DNA of 64,000 nt, taken from the NCBI GenBank assembly GCA_034440615.1, contig JAOTOM010005106.1, positions 414,001 to 478,000 on the forward strand, in the 5' to 3' direction. Shown piece after piece: positions 1-11,822 of the stretch (positions are counted from its first letter, which is position 1; each line of letters starts with the position of its first letter). The notes under the pieces are model-generated. The model was not told where the DNA came from. It did not search any database and was given only the letters and a program-made list of their open reading frames with translations. Origin of the DNA: Ashinkailepas kermadecensis (lineage: Eukaryota > Arthropoda > Thecostraca > Neolepadidae). A program made the translations under genes and the position numbers.

Positions 1-256
1 GAAGGGGCATGCTCATCGCCCCCACAGTCGGTATGCGTTCCCCCACTGTCTTAATGTTACTTAGGGGAGCCTGGTTTCCTCGGATGGTGATCCCCAATCG
101 CCAGTGGACACGCCCCCCCCCCCCCACCCTCCAGTAAAATTCCTTAGAAGAGGCTCTGCCTGTAAGTAGGCTCACGTGCACAGCACGGGCCCTCACAGTA
201 GGCGTCTGAAGGAGAAGTGCTCACGCCCAATTCTGGGGGAAAAGAAACCCATCCTG
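1..256. other. No gene seen; poly-C tract
   Basis: No coding signal or recognisable element. A run of 13 C lies at 113-125, preceded by CAGTGG at 102-107. That combination resembles the CAGTGG plus homopolymer ends of the Q elements elsewhere in the window, but nothing else here supports an element. Confidence 0.4.
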
Positions 257-745
257 TGTGCAATCCATCCCCTAACATTTCTTTGAAGTTAATATCGTGC
301 CCATATACGAGTGCGATATCAAAGGACCATGGATCATAAAACCAATGGGTTTACACTGAAGGGGCAATGCCTCGAAAGGTTTACTGGGGAGGTTCCGCTT
401 GTCATGAATTATGTTGTGTTCCCTATTATCTCCAACAGGCGATAGCTTGCCTCCGTCAAAGCAAAAAAGTGTTTTCCTCTCTGGATGCAAGCCAAGCAGA
501 TGCCAAGCTGATCCCTGCTTCCAGTTTAATGATGTAAGAATCATCTGATAGACCACATGTTACATCGTGGACCTTGCTTCCCTGCATTCAACATGCTAAT
601 GGAGCCCCGTCATGATATTTCCAATGGGATCCCAACTATTCAGATTGTGTGCAATCCATCCCCTAACATTTCTTTGAAGTCGTGCCCATATACGAGCCTA
701 ATACGAGCTAATATCGTGCCCATATACGAGTGCGATATCGAAGGA
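257..745 (+). repeat. Local direct duplication (about 70 bp, two copies)
   Basis: The sequence starting TGTGTGCAATCCATCCCC at 257 recurs at 647 in the same orientation. Both copies run through CATTTCTTTGAAGT and the block CGTGCCCATATACGAG. The second copy contains a further internal re-duplication of that block (about 692-738), so it is longer. No function is apparent. Confidence 0.75.
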
Positions 746-1463
746 ATGGATGAAGCAAAAACATTCCTATCGCTTTTGGCATGGGGAAGTCGTTTGTTTT
801 AAGGTAAAATCAAACAGTTCAGTGAACCAAATCGGCACCAAGGGCATCGAGGATTGCCAAATGCACGACCGACGCCAACAGCGAAAAATGTGCACTTCCA
901 GACAGTGATTGACCAGTCGATTATAGCGTAATCGACAAAGCGCAAGCGCCCAATCATTACGGCGGACGTGATTTCCGGATCATGGCACCTCCCACCCCGA
1001 TCTGGCCCACAGACGTGACCGTCGGCGGTTCCGGTAGGAAACACACTGCGGTTTTTGTAATTCGTGAAGCACAAACTTCGAGTGCATTTTACTGGCCTGC
1101 TGCCGAACAAGTGTCATTGTTGCTAGTGAAAATGTACTTCCTGGTTCAGCAGTCGCATAAATAGTGAACCATGAGATTCGCCACCATTGACACTGAGGGT
1201 GGATGGATCCGCTTCAGTCCTCCCTTGGTACCCTTCCCAGCCACCCTTTCGTGGCAGAACCATGAATGGTGGTGTTGTACCGTGATTTACGCTGCTTTGT
1301 CAGCTGATGACTTCGGATATGCTTTGGGAAATGGCAGTGCGAGAAAGGGCACTGCATGCAATTCGGAATACAAGTGTCCTTCTTTCGTTCCAATCGATAT
1401 ATTTATTTCAACATGACCGGAGCTTAGTAAGAGTGAAACCGAGGTGAGATTGGGTTGGCACAA
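746..1463. other. No feature recognised
   Basis: Unique-looking sequence of mixed composition. The open frames are short and unlike any family I know. Confidence 0.4.
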
Positions 1464-1645
1464 TTGTTATTTGCCATCTATTTTAACTCCCATGTGCATT
1501 CGATTTCTCTTGTAGGTTTTTCGCACCTACTCTTATCGACTTTAAACATATAGCTTTTCTTGCCATCTATTTTAACTCCCATGTGCATTCGCTTTCTCTT
1601 GTGGGGTTTTCGCACCTACTCTTATCGACTTTCGACATATAGCTG
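1464..1645 (+). repeat. Left terminal inverted repeat, tandemly duplicated
   Basis: Two copies of a repeat of about 85 bp in direct orientation, 89 bp apart. They differ by a few substitutions, for example TTGTAGGTTT versus TTGTGGGGTT. The right-end copy at 3,209-3,296 agrees with the outer copy at TGTAGGTTTTTCGC and with the inner copy at TTTCGACA, so the order of events is unclear. Confidence 0.8.
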
Positions 1646-3208
1646 AATTTTGTCCTTTCGAGATGTACTCGTAGCTGAATTCATATTGGCGACCAGGCTG
1701 CTTGACATAATTCTCACTCGAGCGTGCTCGAGCGTCCTGGAGGGGCGCCATAAATATATCGAGGGAGGGGGGGGGGGGGGTGACATGCACCAGTTCCCCG
1801 AGACCCGCCAGTGCTTCTCGCATATGCAATGCTATTATTTATTAATGGTCGAATGGAGCCTTCATTCTTCGAGACTGGAGATGAAATTGTGGTGTGCCAT
1901 CACAAGCAGTTCAACAGGGAAGAGCAAGGCCGATCACATAATTACAATTTCCTCACTCGCTACCGATCTTAAGCTAACGGTTAAGGACGACAAACGCTGC
2001 TAAAGCCATGCATAGTCAAATTTCAAGTTTTCTATCTGAAATACCTATGAATTTTAGTTAGCTGCTCATATAACTAACCGTTTGCTTTCCAATTTATTTC
2101 TTATTTTTTACCTCTGCATGTAGCCATGCGTTTTGGTTCACGCATCTTTCTGATATTTGTTACGCTAAGCTTTGCTTCTGCTTGACATAGCTCCGCTTCT
2201 GATCTTCCGTGGGATGTATTGGAAGGTAAATGTATTCATGCAAGCCGATATATAGCGATGCTATATTATGCTAACTGATTTGCGTCGTACCATCATTAAA
2301 CTTCGATCTACCTTTTTATTTCCTACCTTATCCATTGTTTTATGATGTTTGTTTCAGCTCACTTCTACGAATGCCCCTGACTACGTACCGTCCTTGCTCA
2401 TGCAAACAAAGCTACTGGATCTATATCTCCGTTCCTCTCCGTGTAAGAGACGGGCGCTGGAACAAGGGCGTGATGAAGACGTCTGTGTCGAATGCCCATC
2501 TCCACACCGGCTGTTTTGTTTTGTCTGAGCAGGCGTTCGTTTGGTTCAACGATCGTGCAGAGTATTTCTACATTCAAGAGCTGGGCGAGCCAGCAACTTC
2601 CACAAATTTTGACCAGTCAATTATATTTGGTCGATGGCTGACCGACCTCTCCGTAGGATCTGCATAACACTACCAGCATGCGGGTTTTCTCTGGCAACGC
2701 CTATACAACGCATCCGCATCTTGAAGGTATTGATTAGCCTTGTTGATCTGGGACGCAGACACTCCACTTACGCGGTGAATGAGGCTTCCGTGGCAGCCCA
2801 ATGGCTCTTGATCCGCAAATCATAACCACGACAAAACCAGGCCTACAATTGGCTAGATGAATACATCTGCATGCCAAAGCAGGTTTTCATTAATACCCTA
2901 ACAATTAAGAAAGCATCCGGAAACTCTATTGTGATGCTAATCTGCTTAGTAGTGAAATCAAACAAGGGTCGGGAAAAGGCCGAGAAGTTAATGGTATTAG
3001 CGGTATCAGTGCTTGACAGGCTCTTTCCCTTGGCAGGACGCCTCCATTTGCATTTGTTGAACTTGGACCGAGCATCCTGCAACGGCCTCTTTGAAAGAGT
3101 TTTAACGAGCGGAAGGGTATTGGGGTAGCAAAATTCTCGATTTTTCACTGTATTTGGGCCACTTTGAACTTAATCTATTCCCATCCAGTATATACACAAA
3201 ATTCAACT

Positions 3209-3296
3209 CTGTCGAAAGTCGATAAGAGTAGGTGCGAAAAACCTACAACAGAAAGCGAATGCACATGTGAGTTAAAATAGATGGCAAATAACAAAA
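3209..3296 (-). repeat. Right terminal inverted repeat
   Basis: Reverse complement of the 1,464-1,645 repeat. It reads inward from GTTATTTGCCATCT to TCTTATCGACTTTCGACA with only a few differences. Confidence 0.8.
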
Positions 3297-3382
3297 CTCC
3301 AGATCCATCATCTTTTACAAACTAGTCCTTCCTACTGTTTCGCATCAACTATGTGCATACCGCAGGGGAAGTCTTTGCTACT

Positions 3383-3887
3383 GAAAGGAGGGCTACATAA
3401 CATTGTTGCCAAGAAGAGACGGTCAGACGCTGCTCGAAAGTAAGACACCGATAGTCATGTTAGATCAGCTTGATAAGATCGTAGTAAGGGCTTTGCAGAG
3501 CTTATCAGCAGTTATTGGCACTCTGGTAGCACTAGGGCAAAGCCGATTTATTAAGGGCAGATATATTGCACATAATTTGTGGCTGGTGCATACCTGATGT
3601 CATTTACTATTGTGAAAAACAAAGTCTATTAAGTCTACAAAGTATTTTGCTAAGACTGGATTTCGTGGTCACCTTTGACGCGATAGAACATGACTTTTTA
3701 ATGAGAGCATTGCAAGCGTTCAGTTTTGGAGACCGCTTCATCCGTCGGAGTAAGGTTTTGTATGCAAGGCCAGAATTAACAATCTTAAATACTGGACACT
3801 CCTCCAGCTGACTCTATCCTACTACATAATTAGACAGGGCTGTGCTATTTCGGGACTCCTATTTGTGCTTATGGTGGAGATGTCCGG
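3383..3887 (+). mobile_element. Decayed non-LTR retrotransposon, reverse-transcriptase fragment (L1/Tx1-like)
   Basis: Three successive frames read as one reverse-transcriptase segment. The first (from 3,383) reads KEGYITLLPRRDGQTLL and continues to FIKGRYIAHN. After a frameshift near 3,595 comes DVIYYCEKQ, then LRLDFVVTFDAIEHDFLM, matching the LDFEKAFDS box that holds the first catalytic aspartate. NTGHSSS and IRQGCAISGLLFVLMVE follow (RQGC box, ending at a stop at 3,889-3,891). These landmarks and their order are those of the L1/Tx1 group of endonuclease-type LINEs. The N-terminal endonuclease and the second catalytic motif (F/Y-ADD) are absent, and at least two frameshifts or stops are present, so this is a dead fragment. 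Downstream it abuts a CR1-like 3' end directly. Confidence 0.75.
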
Positions 3888-4330
3888 TTGAAGAAATTGA
3901 ATATGTTTTCACTTAGATATAGAAGGCTGAGAGGAGATCTCATCGAGGTTTTTAAATTTGTTCATGGTCAGGAGCAGGGATATCTTAGGGAAATGTTTGA
4001 ATTTAACAGAAATGATGCAATTAGAGGTCATCAATTCAAAATTAAAGTTAATCACAGCAGGACAAGGTTAAGCCAGTCTTTCTTCACCAACAGGGTAGTA
4101 GAACACTGGAACCAGCTTCCAGGAACAATTGTCAGTAGCAACACACTGAACATCTTTAAAAACGGCATAGACAATCATTATAAGAATAGGGGGCTTGTTT
4201 TTCTGTATTCCAGGGTTGGTTGATTGACATATTTGGTGGGAGCTGGTTCAGTGTACCAAGTGCAACCAAGAAGGGCCCTTGTGGCTCATAGTTGCACTGA
4301 TCTTTTATGTCTTTATGTACATTTCGAAAG
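3888..4330 (+). mobile_element. CR1-like LINE 3' end (C-terminal part of the reverse-transcriptase protein)
   Basis: An uninterrupted frame of 111 codons (3,888-4,223) begins LKKLNMFSLRYRRLRGDLIE. It continues with VFKFVHG, RGHQFKIKV, FFTNRVVEHWNQLPGTIV and FKNGIDNHY. This is the typical C-terminus downstream of the polymerase domain in CR1/Jockey-type LINEs. The catalytic domain is missing, as in 5'-truncated insertions. The frame has no stops, so this piece looks younger than the L1-like relic it touches. The following 100 bp (to about 4,330) resembles a LINE 3' untranslated region. It is not an independent gene. Confidence 0.8.
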
Positions 4331-7300
4331 TATAATCTAATTAAAGGGGCTATGCTAAATGGTGTAGCCATGAGTATATCGCAGCATACTGACCATGCCA
4401 TTCTTTTCATATAAGATGATCGGTTTGCCTCGCTGGCTGAGCGAATTTGATGAAGCATCAGACAAGGTTGGATATCTCTTTCCAATAAGATTTCCATGAT
4501 ATACCATGATATGCCATGGTATACCAGGGCAGGGGGTCCAGGTCCATATTTTCAGGACATGTTTTCAGATTTAGTATGGATAATGGCGACTTAACATTAG
4601 CAGGGAACCAAACCAGGGGGAAGGGGAGGGGTTCGGTCCGGACCCATCCCCGACTCACCCGGGATCTCTAGCCATTACATCAGAGTTAACGTTGAGCAGA
4701 CAAAAGTGCGACACCGTGGCGCTAGGACGTAATAGGAGTGGAATCGATTTCAGTTGCCATGACCTACCATGGGAGATGTCTAAGCTAATATTGAGAAATG
4801 AGCCCCTGAAAGTAAGGAAAGCTGTCTTATGCCAGTCAATACGGGAGGGTAGCTGCACAGCGGTGAACATGACCAGATACATGAGACTCCAATGAATGAT
4901 GTAGTCGAAGCGAATGGTAGACGATAGTGAGCCAGTTTGAAAAATGCATGCTTCAGGGTAGATTAAGACGTTTTGAACAACAGGAAATATTGCGAACGAA
5001 TGCTCACATGGAAGCATTTCCAAGCCTAGGTGTATCAAATTTGTATGTAAATATCAATAATGAAGCATGCAAAATAAAGGCATAACTGGATTCAAACGAT
5101 TTCAAATCCATTACTCAATTTCCATGATATAATATGTACCTTAAAATAAATCAACGGCCGATATTTGTGCCATGTGATTCGTTCGAAAGTAGTCAACCGT
5201 TAAGCTGCATTAGTGGCTCGAAATCAAAACATAGACGTGCGACAATAAATGGACCAACACCTGCTAAGTGCCATTGCCCACGAATGGAAAAGATTGTTCA
5301 GCTTCCAGGATCACTATTCATTGCTTCCTGCAACATGGAACGAAAAAAATCACTCGTTAGACGTGTCTGAAAATTGAACCAAAGAAAATGGCTTGTTTTC
5401 TTATGTGCGAAATGCTATTGCAAACATTTGCAACATACTACAACAGTAAAACCACGGCGTCAATTAAAATAGGACGGACTGAACTTCCATTTCCAAGTGC
5501 GAAAATGTGAGAAAATATATGCCCTTCCACATAGAAGCACAAAACCAACGATAACTCAAAATATGCAGTTCTAGGTAGCGCATCAGTTTGTTCGAACGCA
5601 AACATTTTTATCCGACCGAACGATCAGTAATTCGCCACAATGCCAATCTTGTTCACACGTCGATACTATTACGCAATCCATAGTGACAGTCCATAAATAC
5701 ATTCCATACACGACAGTAGCGCAGTTTTGTGATGCATTTATGCAAAATGTATATTTGAACAGCGAAGTGAGCCCGCATGTATACAGTTGGGGCGCTTAGG
5801 TGCAACTGACGCTGCCAACTTTGTGCTTTTGATCGCGAAACGGTACATACCAGGTAGGGAACGACAAGGAAGTGGACAAGTACTATCGGTTGAATTTAAG
5901 GGAAGGGTCAAGAAAATGCATGCATTCCATTCTGCACTTGGTGTGAAGTGCGAGGGTCGGACCTGACCTGGCCAGTTATGCATGTGTTTTTTTTTAATGC
6001 ATTAAACACTTTTGGATCGCCTACTCGTGAATGTGCAGTGCACACACGCAGCCGTGCACACGCGCTACGCACCGCACACACCGCAGAGGTTGTTCCAGTT
6101 TTCGGCATCCCCGCGGGCCAGTGTTGTTCACGCGCTTGTTCTCATATTCCCGGCCGCAGCACGTTGTGCATAGGGCCGGACTATGGCGATTGCTCGGGTC
6201 CGGTGGACAGAGGACTGGTCCCGGGACACGAGGTCAGTCCGGGTCCCCGGGGCGTGCCCCGGGACCGAGGACCTACATCATCATGTCCGTGAGTCAGATG
6301 CAGGTGGTCGGTGGGCGTTACACCTGCGGCACGCCGAACACTCCATATACATACTTTTCTGAGAGATAAAAATTGGTTTGCCCCGGAGGGGTGCGAATTA
6401 ACTAGGCTGTCGGCTATCATTGATCTGCATCGTGACAAGCAACGAGCTGGTTATTGTTCCGCGACTCCATTTTAGTCGGGGGTGGGATGACGATAGGGTG
6501 GCAACCACCGCCACCAAGATGGCAAGGCCAACCGAAGACGTTTGACTGGCGTGGATTGAAACCCGAACCGATGAAAACCGTTTTTGTCGGTTATTTATAT
6601 TTCCGTTAAGTGTGAGTGCCAGGTAGCCCACTATCATTCTGCAGCATCATACATTGCTGTTTTGCTGTTTTCCTCCCATACCACAAAATCTTACAGCAAA
6701 ACTAACTGAACCCATGATTGATGAGGAGAAGCAAACAGCAATACCATGTCCATTACAGTCTGACATTTAATTCTGAGGGGCATCATCTTGGTCTGGCGGT
6801 GAGGCGATGACGTATGACCGGGGTACAACTCCACCAGTGTCTCTATCATCGCCGCAATATTCGACATGGCCACAAATTACTCCCATATCGCAGACACCGA
6901 ACCCCGGCACTCACTGCAGATACACCACCGTAGCGACCTCCAGCCAAAACACCGGCCACCGACGACACTTGCGTCGCCACTGAATCCGCACACATATCAT
7001 AGAATCGAGAAGGGGCGCTCTGGTGCCGTCCAGCCGACGATAAGCATAACTAATGGTCGGGGTAATGAGGCCCGATATTTGATGTTCCCTGAAAAACAAT
7101 AACCTCTTGTGGTCGCTATTAATCGGATACGTCATGTGAGATATTCGCTGCGGTCTGCAGACCAACGGAACGACTGTTGCCGGCCTGCCTCAGAACATTC
7201 CCATTTGCTATATGGAGTGGTCGGAGCTATGCAAGGCGATTCGCTAAGGCAGTCAGGTTATGGCAGTATAAATCTCAGATTAAAAAAAAAACAGCACGGT

Positions 7301-8110
7301 TCGTCACGGCCAATTTGGCACACAGCACAAAACGACACGTGCGTCCAATGCCAGCACAAGAAACAGTGCCTACACAGCAAGGCGGCTGAGCACGGCACAA
7401 ACAAGTCAAGACACGACAAAGTCCAGCACAGGCGCTAAACAGCCTAAAAAGCTCAGCACTAGATGTGGAAGGCGGTACGGGTAACGCGGTGGCACATCTG
7501 AATTAATGATAGCACCACAAAGGACGAAAAAGACGAGCAAATGCCGCTGTAAACAGCGCAGAAAGGGCATCAAACCGACGTCAGGTGGAGACCCATAGGC
7601 TTCTAGCCGCATATTGCTGTAATGCGAACATAATCCTGGAGTGCGGCTTACAAACAAATTTGAGTGGGGGGGGGGGTGACTGGACGCTGGCTCAGATAGC
7701 AGACTTGAAGGAAAGAATGACAAACTATTTGAAGTAGCGAATTTATCTTCCTCTCCTCGCTTAAAATATCCATCTATATCCAAAACGATGGAGGAATCCA
7801 TGGATTTGCATGCATAATTCTGCTCGGCACGGCAAGAAAAACTACGAACATTTCTCAACTGACACGGTGCATTCAACGTGGGAATATTCGCTCAGTGCCT
7901 TTAGTATGAATGGGCCTTGACCGCGGCAAAAGCGCGCCGGATGTCACACCGTAGCACACCGTATTGTCGTACCAGAAACAAGAAGAAAAACATTGACCTC
8001 TTGTGGCAGAAGGCATCTAAGATGTGTCAGCTTGTGAATGAGTATGTGAACACCAATCTCTACACAGTGATATATCTCGACGTAAGTCATGTTCTCCACC
8101 ACAGATGATC
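4331..8110. other. Long stretch without a recognised gene
   Basis: No coding or RNA gene supported. Minor items are an imperfect palindrome of CCATGATATACC-type motifs at about 4,493-4,535, a GC/CA-rich patch at 6,035-6,300, and a poly-G run near 7,666-7,676. Open frames here are short and do not resemble known proteins. Confidence 0.4.
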
Positions 8111-8136
8111 TGTCCGCAATATTTCCCTTTCGCGGT

Positions 8137-8335
8137 AAATTGTGCGCACTGCGGCAAATTGTGCGCACTGCGGCAAATTGCGCGCACCGTGTCCGGTAAC
8201 CGGAAGTGAGCAGCGCGCTCCTCGGCCGGCCCGTTTAGTCGACAATGACGGCGTCTGCGTGGGGTCCCGGTCTGGCGGCCGGGACGCCCGACCGAGACGT
8301 CGGCGGCCCCAGCTGCGTCCGACACAGCTGACGCA
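8137..8335 (+). promoter_or_regulatory. CpG-rich patch with tandem NRF1-like and an ETS-like site (possible promoter)
   Basis: A 19-bp unit containing TTGTGCGCACTGCGGC is repeated about 2.5 times (8,137-8,190). Each unit carries TGCGCACTGCG, close to the NRF1 palindrome. It is followed by ACCGGAAGTG (8,199-8,208), a textbook ETS/GABP core, and about 120 bp of CpG-rich sequence. In animals this combination is common at TATA-less housekeeping promoters. No exon is visible next to it, so promoter activity is inference. Confidence 0.3.
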
Positions 8336-8586
8336 TGCCAGCTGGCTGCGCAACCAGGGCTATTGCTCCAGATGCCTCCCAGGGCAAGGCTCGAGTCGGC
8401 TTGATCCTTCTTTCCACGGTGTTCCCACATTTAGCATGCTGGTGTTGAGAAGTTTGTCTGGCTTCGGAATGGTCCAGCAGATGCATGTCCTGCATCAACT
8501 CCAGTCTGTGCCCTGCACATTTCATGACACTTCCCCACGTGTGCACTGTGCATGGTATGCCCGGGCTGCCGTCACAAGATAGGAAT

Positions 8587-8782
8587 GCATTCGGATCGTG
8601 CGCTCGGATCATGTCCGAGTCATGTGTTCGGATCACGTGTTTAGATCATGTGTTCGGATCATGCGCCCGGATCATGCGCTTCGATCATACGTCAGGATCA
8701 TGTGCTCGAATAGTGTGCTCGGATCATACGCTCGGATCATGTGTCCGGATCATGTGTTCGGATCATGTGTTCGGATGCATTC
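8587..8782 (+). repeat. 13-bp minisatellite
   Basis: About 15 copies of a degenerate 13-bp unit, CGGATCATGTGTT. The last copies are nearly perfect, and most units keep a GATC core. Since 39 bp is three units, translations cycle every 13 residues. That explains the open frames, which are not genes. Confidence 0.85.
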
Positions 8783-10271
8783 GGACAAAGGCGCACCAGG
8801 AAAATTGCGTTGCTGCAGAGCAACATATTTACATATTTCTGGCAGGCATTTCAGAGGTGTTTCAGAAACCACTTGCTTATTTTAGATTAGTGTTTTCCTG
8901 CAGATGATCTCAATGAGGTGCATCTGGAAGAAACGTGGTGAGGAAACGTGCTTGAAAAGCATGGAAAGCAAATCACGCCATTTTTCTATTGGTCAAAATG
9001 TTGGTATTATTGTTTACAGAGACGCAGAGACTGGAATCAGATAGCATTGGCGCCTTCCCACCCGATAACAGCACGTTCTCGCAGGCACAACTGTCAAGTG
9101 AATGGACCCTGGATCCATTGTGATTCCCAGCGATGGTTATTTGTGCACCGATTGCTGTAAAAAGTTGGAAGTGTGGGAGACACGGTCTGTTTTTGCGCTT
9201 GCATGTGCCGTTCTCACCATCTCCTCCATCTTGACCTGGGAGCTAGGGTGCATTCTCCGGGCGGGGAGAGCATGTTGGGCTTATAGCTCCTGTCCAATAT
9301 TTCAAGGGTATTGGTCTGTTTCTTTTCAAGCATTTTGTGAGAGGTTCTTATTCATCGGCTTCTTCTATTAAGATGCCACAATTCGACGAGCAGTGGCCTT
9401 CCTAGATGTCATATATTCTCTTCGTTTTTTTATTTTAAATAAATAAGAGTATAAGCATACCTAAAATGTTTTTAAATAGACATGCATCGATTTCTTTTTT
9501 AAGAAAAACGTGAAGCCCGGAAGGTTTTCACTCTAAACATTATTCTCCTAACAATGAAAGTTCAAAGCTACTTTTATCGAGACAGCTCGATCATGAAATA
9601 ACCGGAGATTTCCACACAAAAAAATATGTTACACTGTTTTGCATAGACCTTGTGCTGAAAGCTGTTGGTTGTTTTTCGTCTTCAGAAGAAGCAAACTATG
9701 AAACTTAATTGACATGCCAAGGCCGTAGCTGTTTTACTACTGAATCATCATAGCCTTCTAAATACTATTGATATTCATTTTACAATTCGCACAAAATGAA
9801 TATTCCCCCAAAAGATATATGTAGATACGAGAAGGTATTTTAGTGATGAAACATCGTTTCGACTTCAGATATTCATCGATTTAGCAAACACGAAACAAAA
9901 TACATAGATGCTATTTGAGATCGGGAGGTTAACAAGCGTTGTGGAAAGTCCTGACATCCAGTATTCAGGCATCCCAGACACAACTGGCATCGACGCTGCC
10001 CCCCCCCCCCCCCCACATACTTTTTTTAATCCCAAATACAAATAAGTCTCATAAGCAATCTGTACACATCCAAATAAGAAGCTTGAAATTGGTGGTTTGG
10101 GATTGACCCCATATTTCAAAAATCACCGGTCAAGTATCAGCAAAATATTCCCTGACGCAAGATGGACGTCTTCTAGCGTCTATCCGGTCATTGCGCTCTC
10201 TATCCATTTACCACGCCAATAAGCGACAGTTTTAGCCCGAGGTGCTTGAACCGAAGAAAACAGTTTGTGGT
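8783..10271. other. No gene recognised; AT-rich with poly-C tract
   Basis: Mostly AT-rich unique sequence with a run of 16 C at 9,999-10,014. Open frames are short and unrecognised. Confidence 0.4.
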
Positions 10272-11822
10272 CAGTGGCGCACCTATAATTTGCGCTAGGG
10301 TGAAACAGATTTGAAGGGCCCACCATTAAAAGTCACCGAATTTCGACCAAAGGGGCCCATATATATTTTTTGAATATGATTAGTGACCAACTTAATTGTC
10401 TTGTGGATGGGGCCCAATCTACCACTATCGCTTCTGAGTCACCGGATTCTGAGTCACCCTAACTCCTCCCGTCCTGTTTGAAGGCTTTTCTTTTGATATC
10501 CCTTGATAATTAACCTCATACTGCTGAAACTACACCTGTGCAAATAACTGAAAAATGTAAAATTTCACAATTTCAAGCATTCCAGGTAATAAAGCCCGAT
10601 CGCCAAAACGCCAACGTTCGAGCATGTGTACACCCGCCTTGCGCATTCGGTGCATTCGCCGTACCTCGTGCGCTTCTGATTCTGCTAGGTCTCCTACATT
10701 TTGCTAATTGCTGCCACATGATAGCCTTGTGCCATATTTGACGTGTGGAATGCTTCGTATGGGAGTTCGCTGGGAAAACTCGATTAATTTAATTCGATGA
10801 TTTGTTCTCTTTTTCTCACATGTTCCGGTGGTTAGGAAATCCGGATACCCGCTGAGCTTTGATGCACCTCATCTCTTTGGTTAAATATGCTCCCAGATTG
10901 GCTACCGAACCGAGGCCCTGGCTCGGTGTTCCTTTTTTGGACCCGTGCGTTTTTCTTCGTCTACGGATGTGCTTTAGGGCTCCAGTCCATTATTGTTAGG
11001 GGCGCAGCACACTTTTGAAAACCAGGCTTTTTAAGAGTTTTGTCGGTTTTTGTGCACCGACGATTTTCAGGTACCGATTTCAGGTTTTCAAAGACCCCGA
11101 TGCGTTTATTTTGTGCCCGGTCTTTTTGTTCTTTTTTTGTGGACGACGTTGCTTTTTGCAGGCCCCAACCTGTTTTTGAGGCCCTTATGCGGTCTCATGG
11201 CGCCGGTGTGTTTTGAGGTCTTCCGGTGTAATTTTTTGTGAGGTCCCGGTGTGTTTATTTGGAGCTGCAACGCATGTTTTAAGGCCATGCCGCTCTTTGC
11301 GAGACTCGGTGCGCTTTGGAGAACCGGTGCATTTTCGGCCTCCGTTGTATTCTTAGGGACCCGCTGTGTTTATTTGGGGCTTCTGACACACATTTGTGGG
11401 GCCCCAGCACGATTTTGGGGGCTACGGTGTTATTTCTCGGGGTCCCGGCGCGACATTACAGGTCCATGCACATCATTCCGGAGGGACCCGACGCCAGTGT
11501 TCTAGGCTCGACGCAATTTTTTGTAACTTCTTCTGAATTGTTTAAATAAAGCCCGAATCATAGCCTAATTTTTTTGCGTCATGTTTTTGTGTCACGTTGC
11601 GATTTTTCGAGCTCGGGTACGTTTTTGGGACCGCACGCGATTTCTAAAGGTGTCTGGTGATATGTTTTGGGGCTCCGGAGCGATTTTCCTCGCTCGGACA
11701 TTTTCTTTTTCGGAATCTCTCCTTATGTTGGATGACTCGGTTTGATTTTTGTCGGGTCCCGATTTTTTTTGGGCTACGCTGTGCTTATTTATGGCCATCG
11801 ACGCCAGTTTATGGGAGCTCAG
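10272..11822 (+). mobile_element. Q element copy 1 (hAT-like left end plus first array; 3' part missing)
   Basis: It begins with CAGTGGCGCACC (10,272-10,283). A conserved region of about 650 bp follows, shared with 40,903-41,560 (same strand) and 54,360-54,858 (opposite strand); shared landmarks include CTAATTGCTGCCACATG, CCATATTTGACG and CAGATTGGCTACCGAACCG. From about 10,920 to 11,815 runs a degenerate array of units of about 21 bp, each a T-tract followed by a GC block (GTGCGATTTTTGGGGCCCCG type). The second array and right terminus found in other copies are absent. No transposase or other coding sequence is seen. The CAGTG start fits hAT-type termini. Confidence 0.7.

Larger units (their letters stand above)
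1464..3296. mobile_element. Segment with long terminal inverted repeats (candidate DNA transposon, no transposase seen)
   Basis: A segment of about 1.83 kb is bounded by inverted repeats of about 85 bp. The left repeat is present twice in tandem (1,465-1,549 and 1,560-1,645, 89-bp offset); the right one at 3,209-3,296 is its reverse complement. Both ends start TTGTTATTTGCCATCT and both contain the block TCGCACCTACTCTTATCGAC. Long inverted repeats around a non-repetitive interior suggest a cut-and-paste DNA transposon or foldback element. I recognise no transposase in the roughly 1.56 kb interior, so it would be non-autonomous or decayed. A run of 14 G lies at 1,767-1,780. I could not define a convincing target-site duplication, so the superfamily is open. 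Confidence 0.6.

Noticed and set aside
4493..4540. CCATGATATACC palindrome as a regulatory operator
   Set aside because: Imperfect and isolated, with no nearby gene.
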